From: Myxococcales bacterium
GTDB taxonomy: Bacteria; Myxococcota_A; Polyangia; Polyangiales; Houyiibacteriaceae
Assembly (NCBI GenBank): GCA_029863605.1
Contig: JAOTVB010000007.1
Span: forward strand, 1 to 64,000
Reading direction: 5' to 3'
Length of the DNA: 64,000 nucleotides
Shown: positions 51,113 to 60,917 of the stretch, in pieces
Layout of the letters: the number at the start of each line of letters is the position of its first letter
How positions within the stretch are numbered: position 1 is the stretch's first letter
Position numbers and translations under genes: made by a program
The notes under the pieces: generated by a model
Database searches by the model: none
What the model was told of the DNA's origin: nothing
What the model saw: the letters and a program-made list of their open reading frames with translations, nothing else

Positions 51113-52792
51113 ATGCCGGCTGCTCCTGCTGACCTGGACTCGATCGGCGCCATCGTTCTCTGCCTCGGCGGCCTCGGCTTTTTCCTTCTCGGAATGGTCG
51201 TTCTCACCGAGGGCTTGCGAGCCCTCGCAGGCCATGCGCTCCGCCGCGTGCTCACCCGCTTCACCCGGAGCCCGCTGAGCGGCGCCGTGACCGGCGCCAT
51301 GACCACTGCGGTGGTTCAGTCGTCGAGCGCGACCACCGTTGCCGCCGTGGGTTTCGTGGGTGCTGGCTTGCTGACCTTCCCGCAGGCATTTGGCATCGTC
51401 CTAGGCGCGAACGTCGGCACGACGATCACAGGCTGGTTCGTCGCCTTGCTGGGCTTCAAGCTGAGCCTTGGGACTGCCGCATTACCGATCGTGTTGGTCG
51501 GCGTCCTCATGCGTCTCTTCACGCGGGGCCGTGCTTCCTCGGCAGGCTTTGCGCTCGCAGGCTTTGGCCTAATCTTCGTGGGCATCTCGTTCTTGCAGGA
51601 AGGCATGGGGGGGCTCGTCGGCGTCATCACCCCGGAGAGCTTTCCGCCCGACACCTGGACCGGGCGGCTTTTTCTCTTTCTCTTCGGGCTCGTATTCACG
51701 GTCGTTACGCAATCCTCGAGCGCAGGCGTGGCCCTGGCCTTAGCCACCGTCAACGCTTCCGCGATGACCGTTCAGCAAGCTGCTGCTGCCGTGATCGGAA
51801 TGAATGTCGGCACGACCGCCACCGCTGTCCTCGCCACCATCGGTGGGTCCGTGCATGCCCGGCGTACCGGCTATGCCCACGCGATGTTCAACGTGCTGAC
51901 GGGGTTCGTGGCATTCGCAATCCTCGCGCCATTCATGCACGCTTTGGAATATTTCGCGCCGCAAGTGCTTGCCTCCGAGCCGGAGTTGATCCTGGTCGGC
52001 TTTCATACCTTTTTCAACGTCCTCGGCGTGATGATCGCGCTGCCCTTCGCAAGCCAATTCGCGGGTCTCATGGTCCGGTTGGTACCTATGAAGCCCTTCC
52101 CTTTTGCTAGCAGCCTCGATTATTCTCTTCTGGATTCACCCGCCGCCGCCCTCGATGCGCTAGGAACCACGCTCGCGGACCTCTCGGCCACCGCCTTTGA
52201 GATGACCCTGAGTTTGCTTTCCACCGCGGATACGCGCGGCATGCAGGCACGCCTGGCACATGTACGCGAAGCGTTGAGCGAGACCCGCGGTTACGTAGAG
52301 AGCATTCGCACCTCGACAGATGAGGGTTGGACCTACCAGCGACATCTTGCTGCGATGCACGTGATCGATCACCTCGACCGTTTGGCCGATCGCTGCGCCG
52401 ATTCGGAGCGTTGGCCTCCGCTGAAACACGACCGACAGCTTGCGGCCATCGCCAGAAAGGTCGTCCCCGCGGCGGACGTGGTGCGCGAGGCGATCGTGCA
52501 CGGGGAGCAATTGGTCGCTGAAGAAGACCTCGAGGCCACATGGCGATCGGTTCAAGACGAGGGCCATGACTACCGGGAGCGCGCGCTCGAGCAGGTTGCG
52601 GTGGGAGGCTTCGATACAGGCGAGGCTGCGGTGCGTCTCGACGCGGCACGGAGCGTGAGACGGGTCGCGTACCACATGTGGCGCATCGCGCACCACCTGA
52701 ACCGCTGTCGCACAGACCGAGAGCCGCCCGAAATGCCAGAAGGCTCCGTGGTCCCCCCTCACGTCGAAGCAGAACCCCCCGACCCGAGCTGA
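51113..52792 (+). CDS. Na/Pi cotransporter-family protein with PhoU-like C-terminus
   Basis: A 559-aa protein. The start at 51113 (MPAAPADLDSIGAIVLCLGG) is preferred over a TTG at 51107. The two inverted NptA repeats carry the QSSS signatures: TAVVQSSSATTVAAVG in the first and VTQSSSAGVALALATV in the second. About eight to ten helices lie in the first 320 residues. The C-terminal part (about 350-540) is helical and PhoU-like. The family imports phosphate with sodium, and in bacteria it often acts in phosphate homeostasis. No phosphate regulon genes are beside it. Confidence 0.92.
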   Translation: MPAAPADLDSIGAIVLCLGGLGFFLLGMVVLTEGLRALAGHALRRVLTRFTRSPLSGAVTGAMTTAVVQSSSATTVAAVGFVGAGLLTFPQAFGIVLGANVGTTITGWFVALLGFKLSLGTAALPIVLVGVLMRLFTRGRASSAGFALAGFGLIFVGISFLQEGMGGLVGVITPESFPPDTWTGRLFLFLFGLVFTVVTQSSSAGVALALATVNASAMTVQQAAAAVIGMNVGTTATAVLATIGGSVHARRTGYAHAMFNVLTGFVAFAILAPFMHALEYFAPQVLASEPELILVGFHTFFNVLGVMIALPFASQFAGLMVRLVPMKPFPFASSLDYSLLDSPAAALDALGTTLADLSATAFEMTLSLLSTADTRGMQARLAHVREALSETRGYVESIRTSTDEGWTYQRHLAAMHVIDHLDRLADRCADSERWPPLKHDRQLAAIARKVVPAADVVREAIVHGEQLVAEEDLEATWRSVQDEGHDYRERALEQVAVGGFDTGEAAVRLDAARSVRRVAYHMWRIAHHLNRCRTDREPPEMPEGSVVPPHVEAEPPDPS

Positions 52793-52862
52793 CAACACCA
52801 AAGAGAGAGCAATCGGCCGGCCCTGGCAACGCACATTCTGCGTTCGTGCGCGTGCGGCGCGG

Positions 52863-53072
52863 CTAGGTCTTACGGCGAGCGCGTCTGAGCGCCGAGACGA
52901 GGATCCCGAGCGCCATTCCGAGACCCACCGCGACCAAGATCACCAGACTAGCCGGCGCTTCGAAGATCTGCATACCCACCATGCTGACGCGGACCGTGTC
53001 CCAATTGGAAAGAACGAAAAGCAGGATGAAAATGACGAGAGTCCAGATACCGATCACACGCAACTGGCGCAT
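52863..53072 (-). CDS. LapA-domain small membrane protein
   Basis: A 69-aa protein with two transmembrane helices (about residues 6-22, and 42-60: LVILVAVGLGMALGILVSAL) and a basic end (RRARRKT). WTLVIFILLFVLSNWDTVRV matches the lipopolysaccharide-assembly protein A (LapA, DUF1049) type, where F-xx-xN at the end of helix 1 is typical. Enterobacterial LapA is involved in LPS assembly. Here it is not next to lapB. Confidence 0.8.
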   Translation of the reverse strand: MRQLRVIGIWTLVIFILLFVLSNWDTVRVSMVGMQIFEAPASLVILVAVGLGMALGILVSALRRARRKT

Positions 53073-53253
53073 TGCTCATTCTCCAGCGGGTTCCGAACTT
53101 TTGGCCCCCAAGACTTGAGCCTACTTCATCCAAGGGGCATTTTCCTTCTTGTGCCTATAACATATCCCGCCCACAATGCCCGGCCTCGCGAACGGAACTG
53201 TTTCCGCCGTGCCGAAGATACTGTACTACTTCGGGCGAAAGGATTGGCTCTAG

Positions 53254-54627
53254 GTGGACGAAGCACATGCTCAGCTCGACGCGATCGGGATTGCCTGGCG
53301 GCTGGGCGCGACGCTGTTCTTCGTTATGCTGAACGGCTTCTTCGTCGCAACCGAATTCGCTCTGGTGAAGGTGCGCATGACCCGCATCGATACCTTGGCC
53401 AAGGGCGGAAGCCGTCGCGCAGGGGCCGTCAAGCACATCCTCAGCCATCTCGATCGCTATCTGTCTGCCTGTCAACTAGGCATTACCTTCGCTAGCCTGA
53501 TCCTCGGCGCATTGGGCGAGCCAGCCGTCTCGGTGTTGATCATTGCGGGATTGCGCGCGCTCGGGATCGAGGTCGCGCCTGAGGCGACCTGGGTGCCTAT
53601 CGTATCCATCGGTTTGGCCTTCACTGTGATCACGGTGCTGCACATGACGTTGGGTGAGCAGGCACCGAAGATGTGGGCGCTTCGTCGGGCGGAAACGACG
53701 GCGCTCCACACCGCGTTAACTCTCAGAGTGTTCACCTGGATCTTCGGGCCGTTCATCGCCGGGATCAACAGCATTTCCAACTGGATGCTGCGGCTGGTGG
53801 GCCTCTCGGTGCATCATGGCGACGAAGTCACGCACACTTCCGAGGAGATCCGATCGATGCTCGCGCTTTCATGGGCAGCGGGACACATCTCGAAGCTCGA
53901 GCACGAGGTCACGGAGAACGTCTTTCGAATCATGGAGCTCGAGGTGCGGCACATCGTGCTTCCACGGGTTGATGTCGAATACCTATCTCTCGGCCGACCG
54001 GACGAAGAGAACATGGCGGTCATTCGGGACAGTGGGCACAGCCGCCTACCACTGTGCGACATCAGCTTGGACACGATCATCGGATTCGTCCACACGAAGG
54101 ATGTGCTGCAGCAGGTTCTCGAGGGTAAGCCGCTCGACCTCAAGGCGTTGGCCAGAGACGCGGTCTTCGTACCCGATACGATGTCGCTTTCCGACTTTCT
54201 CATCGAGCTGCAATCGGCCAAACAGCACTGCGCGGCAGTCGTCGATGAACGCGGTACCGTGATCGGCTTGGCATTCCGCGAAGACGCGCTCGAGGAAATC
54301 GTGGGACCGCTGGGTGACGAGTTCGACGAACACGAACGAGAGTTCGAAGAGGTGGAAGAAGGCGTCTACGAGGTCATGGGGCGCATGTCGGTCCCGGAAG
54401 CTTGCGGTAGGCTGGATTTCGAGCTGGGCGGCGAAGAGTACGAAGACGAGGACACGATCGGCGGCCATGTGACGGCGCGCTTGGGACGGTTGGCCAAGCC
54501 CGGTGATCAGGTGCTGGTCGGCCCTTACTTGGCGACCGTGCTGGAGGTGGGCCGGCGTCGTGTCCGACGGGTTCGCCTCGAGCGCGCGCCAAACGATGAA
54601 GAAGTCGGTGCCATCGTTGCACCTTGA
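53254..54627 (+). CDS. CNNM/CorC-family membrane protein (hemolysin-C-like)
   Basis: A 457-aa protein with a GTG start. The DUF21 membrane domain covers about residues 15-195 (LFFVMLNGFFVATEFALVKV). A CBS pair follows at about residues 220-340 (VEYLSLGRPDEENMAVIRDS). A CorC/HlyC C-terminal domain ends the protein (EFEEVEEGVYEVMGRMSV, and VLVGPYLATVLEVGRRRVRR). Members are linked to Mg or other cation transport and are often misannotated as hemolysins. It is convergent with the APC permease gene. The 181 bases upstream contain no recognised gene or clear promoter. Confidence 0.92.
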   Translation: MDEAHAQLDAIGIAWRLGATLFFVMLNGFFVATEFALVKVRMTRIDTLAKGGSRRAGAVKHILSHLDRYLSACQLGITFASLILGALGEPAVSVLIIAGLRALGIEVAPEATWVPIVSIGLAFTVITVLHMTLGEQAPKMWALRRAETTALHTALTLRVFTWIFGPFIAGINSISNWMLRLVGLSVHHGDEVTHTSEEIRSMLALSWAAGHISKLEHEVTENVFRIMELEVRHIVLPRVDVEYLSLGRPDEENMAVIRDSGHSRLPLCDISLDTIIGFVHTKDVLQQVLEGKPLDLKALARDAVFVPDTMSLSDFLIELQSAKQHCAAVVDERGTVIGLAFREDALEEIVGPLGDEFDEHEREFEEVEEGVYEVMGRMSVPEACGRLDFELGGEEYEDEDTIGGHVTARLGRLAKPGDQVLVGPYLATVLEVGRRRVRRVRLERAPNDEEVGAIVAP

Positions 54628-54671
54628 GCAGTAGAGGCGAAGATCCCGAGCCTCACTGTCCGACACGACTA

Positions 54672-56891
54672 CTACTCGCTCATCACGCGGCCAAAGAGCG
54701 CTTTGACGGTGTCGTGGTGCTTGAGGACCATGACCGGCTTGTCTGATAGACGCGCGATCTCTTCCGGGATGCTGCCGAACAAGATACGCTTCGAAAAGCT
54801 CTGTCGAGCGGCGCCAAGGATGACACCGTCGTAATTCTTTAGCTCCTCGACGATCCCATCGGTCACCGAGCGGTTCTGGATGATTTTGATGTCCACTTGC
54901 TCGAATTTCGTCGCCTCGACAATCCTACCTCGGGCCGCCTGAAGGCGTTCGTTTTCCGATTGGATCAGCTCCTCTTGAGCGTCCACGGGGACGACGGTGC
55001 ACAGGGTCACGGTGCCATTCTGCGAACCGGCAATATTTGCCGCATAGTTTTCGGCTTGCTGCGCATGAACGCCGCCATGAGTCGGCAGCAGCAAACGTTT
55101 TGGCAAGGCCGCGTCGGTGAGCTTGACGAGCATGATGTCGGTCCGCGCATTGAGGACGACGGCATCCGTGATCTCCCCGAGAATGTGACGCGCCGTCGAT
55201 GTGTGCCCTTTCCACCCGAGTACCATCAGATCACATTCGCGTTCTCGGCTGGTCTCGAGGATGGCACGGGCCGGGTTGTGACCAATGCGCACGAGTGACG
55301 TCATCGGCACGTCGTGTTTGCGTCCTCGTCGACGCGCCGCATCCAACATAGCGCGCTCGCGCTCGACGTAGAAGCTCTCGAGGCGCGGCGGAAGCTGCTC
55401 GGGCACCACTACGACGCGGAGAGCGATGAGGTGCCCGTTGCGGGCATGAGCGATTGCGGCGGCGATGTCGATCAATGAATCGACGTTTGCAGGATGCGCA
55501 AGGGGGACCAAGATGCGGAAGTCCGCCTCTGCTGCGTCGGTTTGCTCGAGAGCGACCCGCGATGGCCGCCCAGGCAACGCTTCGACCTCGAGCTGCGCCC
55601 CCTTCCAGCCCATGAACCCCAAGAACCCGACCACCAACGCTCCGAGCGCCAAGAGAACCGGAGCAAGCTGCGGAACCTGAGAGAGCAGGTACAGATTCGC
55701 AAGAATGCCGAGCGCAGGAAGCGCGGGGACGAAGGGCACCCGGAAAGGGCGTTTGAGGTTTGGAAACTTGCGGCGGTGCTGAATGAGAGCCGCATTCACC
55801 AAGATGAGCGCGATCAGAAGCACGCAATCCGCAAAGTGGGCGAGCGCCTCGAGCGGAAGCAACATGGCAAACGTTGCGATCCCCGCCCCAACGAGCAGCA
55901 GAGCGACGATGGGCGTGCGCGTGCGCGGGTTGATCGACCCGAACTCTTTGGGCAGATGGCCAAGCCTGCTCATCGAAAGCGCAACACGGGAACCCGCCAA
56001 GATGGACGCGTTCGATGCGGAGACCATGGAAAACAGCGCACCGCCCACGATCACCATCCCGCCGATGGATCCCAAGAACTGTTGGGCAGCCGTGCCCATC
56101 GCCGATTCGGTGTATTCGCTGAGGTTTGCCGCGACGACGACGAGCACGACCAAGGTGTAGAGGACAGTCACGAAGCCCATCGAGATGAAAATCGCGCGCG
56201 GAATCGTAGTGACTGGATTCCTTACTTCGCCCGCGGACGCAGCGATCGCCGAGAACCCGAAGAAAGTGATGAACACCATTGCGGCCGTGCTTCCGATTTT
56301 CAGAAAATCCGTACTGAAGCGCTCGACGATCACGGTTGGATCGACGTGGAGCAGACCGCCGCCGACGAACCAGAGGAGCAGCACCACTTTGCCGATCGTG
56401 ACGACCACCTGAAAGTTGCCACTCTCTTTGGTGCCTTTGATGTTGAGGAGGATCAGTACCCCGACGGTCATGAGACCAGGAAGAGCCTTTACACGCGAGT
56501 GCAGGATGAACTCGTTGAAGTAACTGGAAAAGCTCGCGATGTAGAAGCCGCATGACGCCGTGTAGCCGAGGAGCAAGCACCACCCGACCATGTAGGCAAT
56601 GAGCGCGGGAAAGGTGCGGCGCGCATATAGATATCCTTCGCCGGATTGTGGGTAGAGTGCGCTGAACTCGCAGTAGGTGAGCGCGGTGAAGGTGGCGACC
56701 AACGCGGCCAGCAAGAATGACGCGATGGCGGCCGAACCGACGTAACCCACGGCCAAGCCGGAGAGCGTGAAGATGCCGGCGGCGATCATCGTGCCGATGC
56801 CGATTGCGAGCACCGAGACCAGACCGAGGTCGCGGGTGAGCTCAGTTTCGATTACATGGTCGTTGGTTCCGACGTCAGGAAGCTCGCTCAT
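54672..56891 (-). CDS. APC-family amino-acid permease fused to universal stress protein domains
   Basis: A 739-aa protein. The start at 56891 (MSELPDVGTNDHVIETELTR) precedes the first helix with the APC signature LVSVLAIGIGTMIAAGIFTL. About 12 helices fill residues 20-430. The C-terminal half has two Usp-like domains, at about 455-600 (DFRILVPLAHPANVDSLIDI, then LMVLGWKGH) and about 610-735 (LLLPTHGGVHAQQAENYAAN, then GVILGAARQSFSKRILFGSI). Such permease-Usp fusions are known and may sense energy state or adenine nucleotides. The amino-acid substrate is unknown. It is divergent from the gene at 57047. Confidence 0.9.
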   Translation of the reverse strand: MSELPDVGTNDHVIETELTRDLGLVSVLAIGIGTMIAAGIFTLSGLAVGYVGSAAIASFLLAALVATFTALTYCEFSALYPQSGEGYLYARRTFPALIAYMVGWCLLLGYTASCGFYIASFSSYFNEFILHSRVKALPGLMTVGVLILLNIKGTKESGNFQVVVTIGKVVLLLWFVGGGLLHVDPTVIVERFSTDFLKIGSTAAMVFITFFGFSAIAASAGEVRNPVTTIPRAIFISMGFVTVLYTLVVLVVVAANLSEYTESAMGTAAQQFLGSIGGMVIVGGALFSMVSASNASILAGSRVALSMSRLGHLPKEFGSINPRTRTPIVALLLVGAGIATFAMLLPLEALAHFADCVLLIALILVNAALIQHRRKFPNLKRPFRVPFVPALPALGILANLYLLSQVPQLAPVLLALGALVVGFLGFMGWKGAQLEVEALPGRPSRVALEQTDAAEADFRILVPLAHPANVDSLIDIAAAIAHARNGHLIALRVVVVPEQLPPRLESFYVERERAMLDAARRRGRKHDVPMTSLVRIGHNPARAILETSRERECDLMVLGWKGHTSTARHILGEITDAVVLNARTDIMLVKLTDAALPKRLLLPTHGGVHAQQAENYAANIAGSQNGTVTLCTVVPVDAQEELIQSENERLQAARGRIVEATKFEQVDIKIIQNRSVTDGIVEELKNYDGVILGAARQSFSKRILFGSIPEEIARLSDKPVMVLKHHDTVKALFGRVMSE

Positions 56892-57046
56892 GCTCGCTGG
56901 AGGTTCGCACAGCAACACCCCTTTTTGGAATAGGGACTGCAGGATGATGGCAGCGCGCTTTTCATGTGCAGCGACCGATCTGTTTGCGAAGGCCCCCAAA
57001 ATCGGGGACAACAAGAGCCTGGCCTGCAGAAGACAGGGGAGGATAT

Positions 57047-58930
57047 ATGGCAGAGAGTCTAGAACGCGTGTGGACGCAGCTACTGGGTGAGGGCCAATTC
57101 GTAGCGGTTGCATCGCATAGTGGCCATCAGCTTCGCCCTGAGGTACGTGATCTGATGAAGCTCCCCGACGAAGAGCGTCTCCGCGAGGAGGATCCGTTTA
57201 CGGAGGAGTGGGCCGTGATCGCGCCGACTCGATTCGTGGCGCGGCGCTCGCGCTTCGAAGTCGACCTCAATCGGGCACGGCACGAAGCGGTTTATCTTGG
57301 GCCGGACAATGCGTGGGGCCTCGATCTTTGGAAAGAGCCTCTCAGCCAGGATATCGTTGATCGGTCCCTTGCGGAGTACGACGCGTATTACGCAGCACTG
57401 CGTGAGGTGCTTGTCGGCCTCGAGCGAGAATACGGCGCCTTCGTGGTCTTCGACCTACACAGCTACAACCATCGCCGAGAAGGCCCGGATGGCCCCGCAG
57501 CAGATCCGCAGAAGAACCCTGAGGTCAATGTTGGCACAGGCACGATGAAGCGTGACCGCTGGGCCCGCGTCGTCGACACCTTCATCGACACGCTCTCCAA
57601 TTACGACTTTCAAGGCCGACGGCTCGACGTCCGAGAGAATGTGAAGTTCGTTGGCCGGCAGCTGCCACAGTGGGTCCACGAGAATTTCCCGGAGAGCGGG
57701 TGTGTTCTAGCGATCGAAGTGAAGAAATTCTTCATGGATGAGTGGTCCGGCGAGGTCAACCGTGAGGCGATGGACGAGGTCAAGAGGGCCCTAGCATCTA
57801 CGGTTGAGCCAGTGCTGGCGGCCCTCAAGGCAACGAAGAAGGGGAAACGAAAGGCGAAGAAGGGCACCAGTGCGCTCCACAGGGCCATGCGGATCGGTTT
57901 CGTCGTCAACGACGTGATGACCGAGGAGGCGGGATACACGACCACTCGTCTCGCCATGCGTGCCCGACAGATGGGCCACGAGGTATCGGTCATGAGCGTC
58001 GGCGATCTGGCCTATGATAGCGACGAAAAGGTTCGCGCCAAGGGAAGGTCGGTACCAAAGCACATCTACAAAAATGGCGCCTCCTTTCTGAAGGACCTTC
58101 AAGGAAAGGCCGCCATCGAAGAGCGCGTGACCGTGGACGACCTGGACATTCTCTTGCTTCGTAACGACCCGTCGACCGATGCGGTCGCGCGACCCTGGGC
58201 AGCCAACATCGGCATTCAGTTTGGCCGTGTAGCCATGCGTCATGGCGTGGTCGTTCTGAATGATCCCGAGGGGCTGGCCAAGGCGACGAGCAAGATGTAC
58301 TTCCAGACCTTTCCCGCAGAGGTGCGTCCGATGACGGTCATTTCTCGAGACCGAGCCGACATCAAAGCCTTTGCAAAAGAGCGCGGAACGATCGTGCTCA
58401 AGCCTCTTCAAGGTTCAGGTGGACAAGGCGTCTTTCTCGTGCGCCCGGACGACGTACCCAACTTGAATCAAATGATCGATTCTGTCTCGCGTGACGGTTT
58501 CATGATCGCCCAGGAGTACCTGCCAGACGCTGCACATGGCGATACCAGGTTGTTCGTCATGAATGGTGAGGCCCTTCGTCATCGAGGAAAGTACGCCGCT
58601 TTCCGTCGCATTCGTCAGGGTGGCGATATGCGGTCGAACATTCACGCTGGTGGGCGCTTGGCGCGCGCCGAGATCGGTCCCGAAGCGCTCGAGCTCGTCG
58701 AGATCGTGAGGCCAAAGCTGATGCGTGACGGAATGTTCCTGGTCGGCCTCGACATCGTTGGGAACAAGCTGATGGAGATCAATGTCTTCAGCCCGGGTGG
58801 GCTCGGCAGCGCGCAGAAGTTCGAGGGCGTCAACTTCTCCGAAGCCGTCATGCGGGCCCTCGAGCGCAAGACCCGAGCGATGGACTACTACCGACGCCAG
58901 TTCGACAACGTCGCAATGGCGATCATTTAA
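57047..58930 (+). CDS. N-formylglutamate amidohydrolase-like domain fused to glutathione-synthase-type ATP-grasp
   Basis: A 627-aa protein starting at ATG 57047 with GGGGAGG upstream. Residues about 1-260 resemble N-formylglutamate amidohydrolase: AFVVFDLHSYNHRREG holds the metal/active-site His, and NVGTGT and KKFFMDEW are later family motifs. Residues about 263-285 are a basic linker (KATKKGKRKAKKGT). Residues about 290-620 are an ATP-grasp domain of the GshB/RimK kind (RGTIVLKPLQGSGGQGVFLV, then LVGLDIVGNKLMEINVFSPG). ATP-grasp enzymes of this type join an amino acid or peptide to a carboxylate. The fusion suggests making and breaking of an N-acyl or glutamyl peptide bond. It is four bases from the DUF1704 gene. 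Confidence 0.9.
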   Translation: MAESLERVWTQLLGEGQFVAVASHSGHQLRPEVRDLMKLPDEERLREEDPFTEEWAVIAPTRFVARRSRFEVDLNRARHEAVYLGPDNAWGLDLWKEPLSQDIVDRSLAEYDAYYAALREVLVGLEREYGAFVVFDLHSYNHRREGPDGPAADPQKNPEVNVGTGTMKRDRWARVVDTFIDTLSNYDFQGRRLDVRENVKFVGRQLPQWVHENFPESGCVLAIEVKKFFMDEWSGEVNREAMDEVKRALASTVEPVLAALKATKKGKRKAKKGTSALHRAMRIGFVVNDVMTEEAGYTTTRLAMRARQMGHEVSVMSVGDLAYDSDEKVRAKGRSVPKHIYKNGASFLKDLQGKAAIEERVTVDDLDILLLRNDPSTDAVARPWAANIGIQFGRVAMRHGVVVLNDPEGLAKATSKMYFQTFPAEVRPMTVISRDRADIKAFAKERGTIVLKPLQGSGGQGVFLVRPDDVPNLNQMIDSVSRDGFMIAQEYLPDAAHGDTRLFVMNGEALRHRGKYAAFRRIRQGGDMRSNIHAGGRLARAEIGPEALELVEIVRPKLMRDGMFLVGLDIVGNKLMEINVFSPGGLGSAQKFEGVNFSEAVMRALERKTRAMDYYRRQFDNVAMAII

Positions 58931-58934
58931 CGGC

Positions 58935-60917
58935 ATGGACCATAACGGATCGCGAGCGGCAAGCCCCAAGGGATCCGGCACACGATCTGATCAAAAGGGC
59001 ACGAGCTTGCCGACGAACGGCCTGACAACGACGACTGAAGCGATCGCTGACGCCATCCGACAACGGGTTGCGGAAGGCGCGCCAGTGCGGCGAAGGCTCC
59101 CCGGCCGCGGAAGGCTGCACGTCGACCGACCCCTTCCTTTCATCGCCGTCTATGTGGAGCCGGACGACCGATCAGACCCCGGCACCAACCAACTGGTGAC
59201 CACCGAAGCTTCCTATCTCTACACCTCTGCAGCAAAAGGTGGCCGCAAGAGGGCCGCAACGCTGGTTCGTGTGCTGGCTGAGACGGTTCGTCCGAGCTTT
59301 GGCAACCAGTTCTTGATCGTCGCAGTATATTCTCGTCCGCCGGAGCATCCCCCAATCGTCGAAAGCTCGAAAGAGCATCCAGCTCCCGCGTTTCGATTGT
59401 TCAGCTCGGCGCCAGGCTACGACATCGACTCCATCATCGAGGTCCTAGAACGGCATCTAAGAGCGGTCGAAATCGGTGGACGCCGCGCGGCCGTCGAAGT
59501 CGTTCAGAACACGGGCGAGTTTCCTCACCGAGATCGCCCACTTTGGAAGAATGCCGTATTGCGCGAGCTCGGTGGCGGACAGATCACGATTGAAGTCGAG
59601 CCGATCTATCAAAAGGTCGGCGGGAACGACGTGTATCCGGCCGTCCTGAAGAGTCTCCGGCGACAACTCGGCCGGGCGCTCAAGCATGCGTTCTTTCACT
59701 TTGCCGAGCGCGACACGAGCCTTCACCCCAAAGACTTTCACTCTCTGGGACGCCGTGCAGTCGTCAAGGCAGTTTGGGACGTCGACGCTCGACTCGATGA
59801 GGTCGCATCGGGCTTTGACCTGTTGCTCGAGGTCAATCCGATCAATACCGAGGCGGTGTGGAACGGTTTTCGCCGGAGCGGCTTCGAAAAGGTGCCCCCG
59901 TTTCGGTATCGCCCTCTTTCGATCGATCCCGTCCTAGCGAAGCGCAAGCTCTATTCGATTCCGCTGGAGAAAATTGAGGACCCCACGATTTCCTTTTTGT
60001 TCAGCCAGAAGCAAGACGAGCTCGATCGACAACTGACGATGCTGCACGATCGTGGCACCCCGCGATTCTTGCTCGGAAGCATCCAGGTGTACGGGCGGGT
60101 TTCAAAGCAACTCTTGCGCTCCGCAGAAGAAATTCTCGAACAGATTTCGAGCACGACACGGACTCCGAGTGGGGGCGGCACGATCCCGGTCGAGGAGTTC
60201 GCTGAGCGAGCTAGAAAAGAGATCGCTTACTACCGTCGTATCTGGGACGGCGTCGATGCAACCGTCGAGGTGATACGGGGCATGAGCTCGGGCCTGATGG
60301 TATCGAAAGGCCGCCTATTGATTCCTTCGCGGTCTAGGATTCCGGTGAACCGCGTCGACGCGCTGATTCAGCACGAGATCGGAACACATTTGGTCACCTA
60401 CTTCAATGGCAAGGCGCAGCGTTTCACCCAGCTCCGGAGCGGCTTCGCGGGGTACGAAGAGCTTCAAGAGGGAATCGCCGTGCTGGCCGAGTACCTCGCA
60501 GGTGGAATGACGCCTGCGAGGCTACGTACCCTCGCCGCACGCGTGGTTGGCGTTGACGCGGCGATCAAAGGGGCGTCGTTCGTCGATGTGTTTCGCCTGT
60601 TGTGTCGATACGGGTTTGCTCGACAGCAAGCGTTCAATGTCACAATCCGCATCTACCGCGGCGGCGGCCTCGTCAAAGACTGCATCTACCTTCGAGGGCT
60701 CCTCACCGTCCTCGAGTATCTGCGCAACGGGGGTGAATTCGAGCCGCTCTTCGTCGGAAAGATCGCAGCCAAGCACATTCCGATCGTGCGCGAGCTCCAA
60801 AGCCGCAAAGTGCTCGAGGCGCCGAAGTTCTTGCCGCGCTTCGTCGGCAGGGAAGCGTGCCAAGAGCGTCTCCAACTGGTGCGCCAGGGGCTGAATGTAT
60901 ACGAGCTTCTCGATTAG
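58935..60917 (+). CDS. DUF1704 (QEGLA-motif) metallopeptidase-like protein
   Basis: A 660-aa protein starting at ATG 58935, four bases after the previous stop. The C-terminal half has the zincin site IQHEIGTHLVTYFNG (HExxxH: His 480, Glu 481, His 485) and, about 30 residues on, the EELQEGIAVLAEY motif, a QEGIA form of the family name motif. The family is annotated as 'flavohemoglobin expression-modulating QEGLA motif protein' and is related to the eukaryotic tubulin-detyrosinating MATCAP peptidases. Comparative genomics predicts that it works with ATP-grasp and NFGase-like enzymes. Here those two are fused in the preceding gene, so a linked peptide-modification cycle is likely. Confidence 0.92.
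   Translation: MDHNGSRAASPKGSGTRSDQKGTSLPTNGLTTTTEAIADAIRQRVAEGAPVRRRLPGRGRLHVDRPLPFIAVYVEPDDRSDPGTNQLVTTEASYLYTSAAKGGRKRAATLVRVLAETVRPSFGNQFLIVAVYSRPPEHPPIVESSKEHPAPAFRLFSSAPGYDIDSIIEVLERHLRAVEIGGRRAAVEVVQNTGEFPHRDRPLWKNAVLRELGGGQITIEVEPIYQKVGGNDVYPAVLKSLRRQLGRALKHAFFHFAERDTSLHPKDFHSLGRRAVVKAVWDVDARLDEVASGFDLLLEVNPINTEAVWNGFRRSGFEKVPPFRYRPLSIDPVLAKRKLYSIPLEKIEDPTISFLFSQKQDELDRQLTMLHDRGTPRFLLGSIQVYGRVSKQLLRSAEEILEQISSTTRTPSGGGTIPVEEFAERARKEIAYYRRIWDGVDATVEVIRGMSSGLMVSKGRLLIPSRSRIPVNRVDALIQHEIGTHLVTYFNGKAQRFTQLRSGFAGYEELQEGIAVLAEYLAGGMTPARLRTLAARVVGVDAAIKGASFVDVFRLLCRYGFARQQAFNVTIRIYRGGGLVKDCIYLRGLLTVLEYLRNGGEFEPLFVGKIAAKHIPIVRELQSRKVLEAPKFLPRFVGREACQERLQLVRQGLNVYELLD

Noticed and set aside
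55231..56583. Minus-strand frame of 450 codons within the APC permease-Usp gene
   Set aside because: The protein is Arg/Ser/His-rich without hydrophobic helices, while the overlapping frame encodes a full permease with Usp domains.
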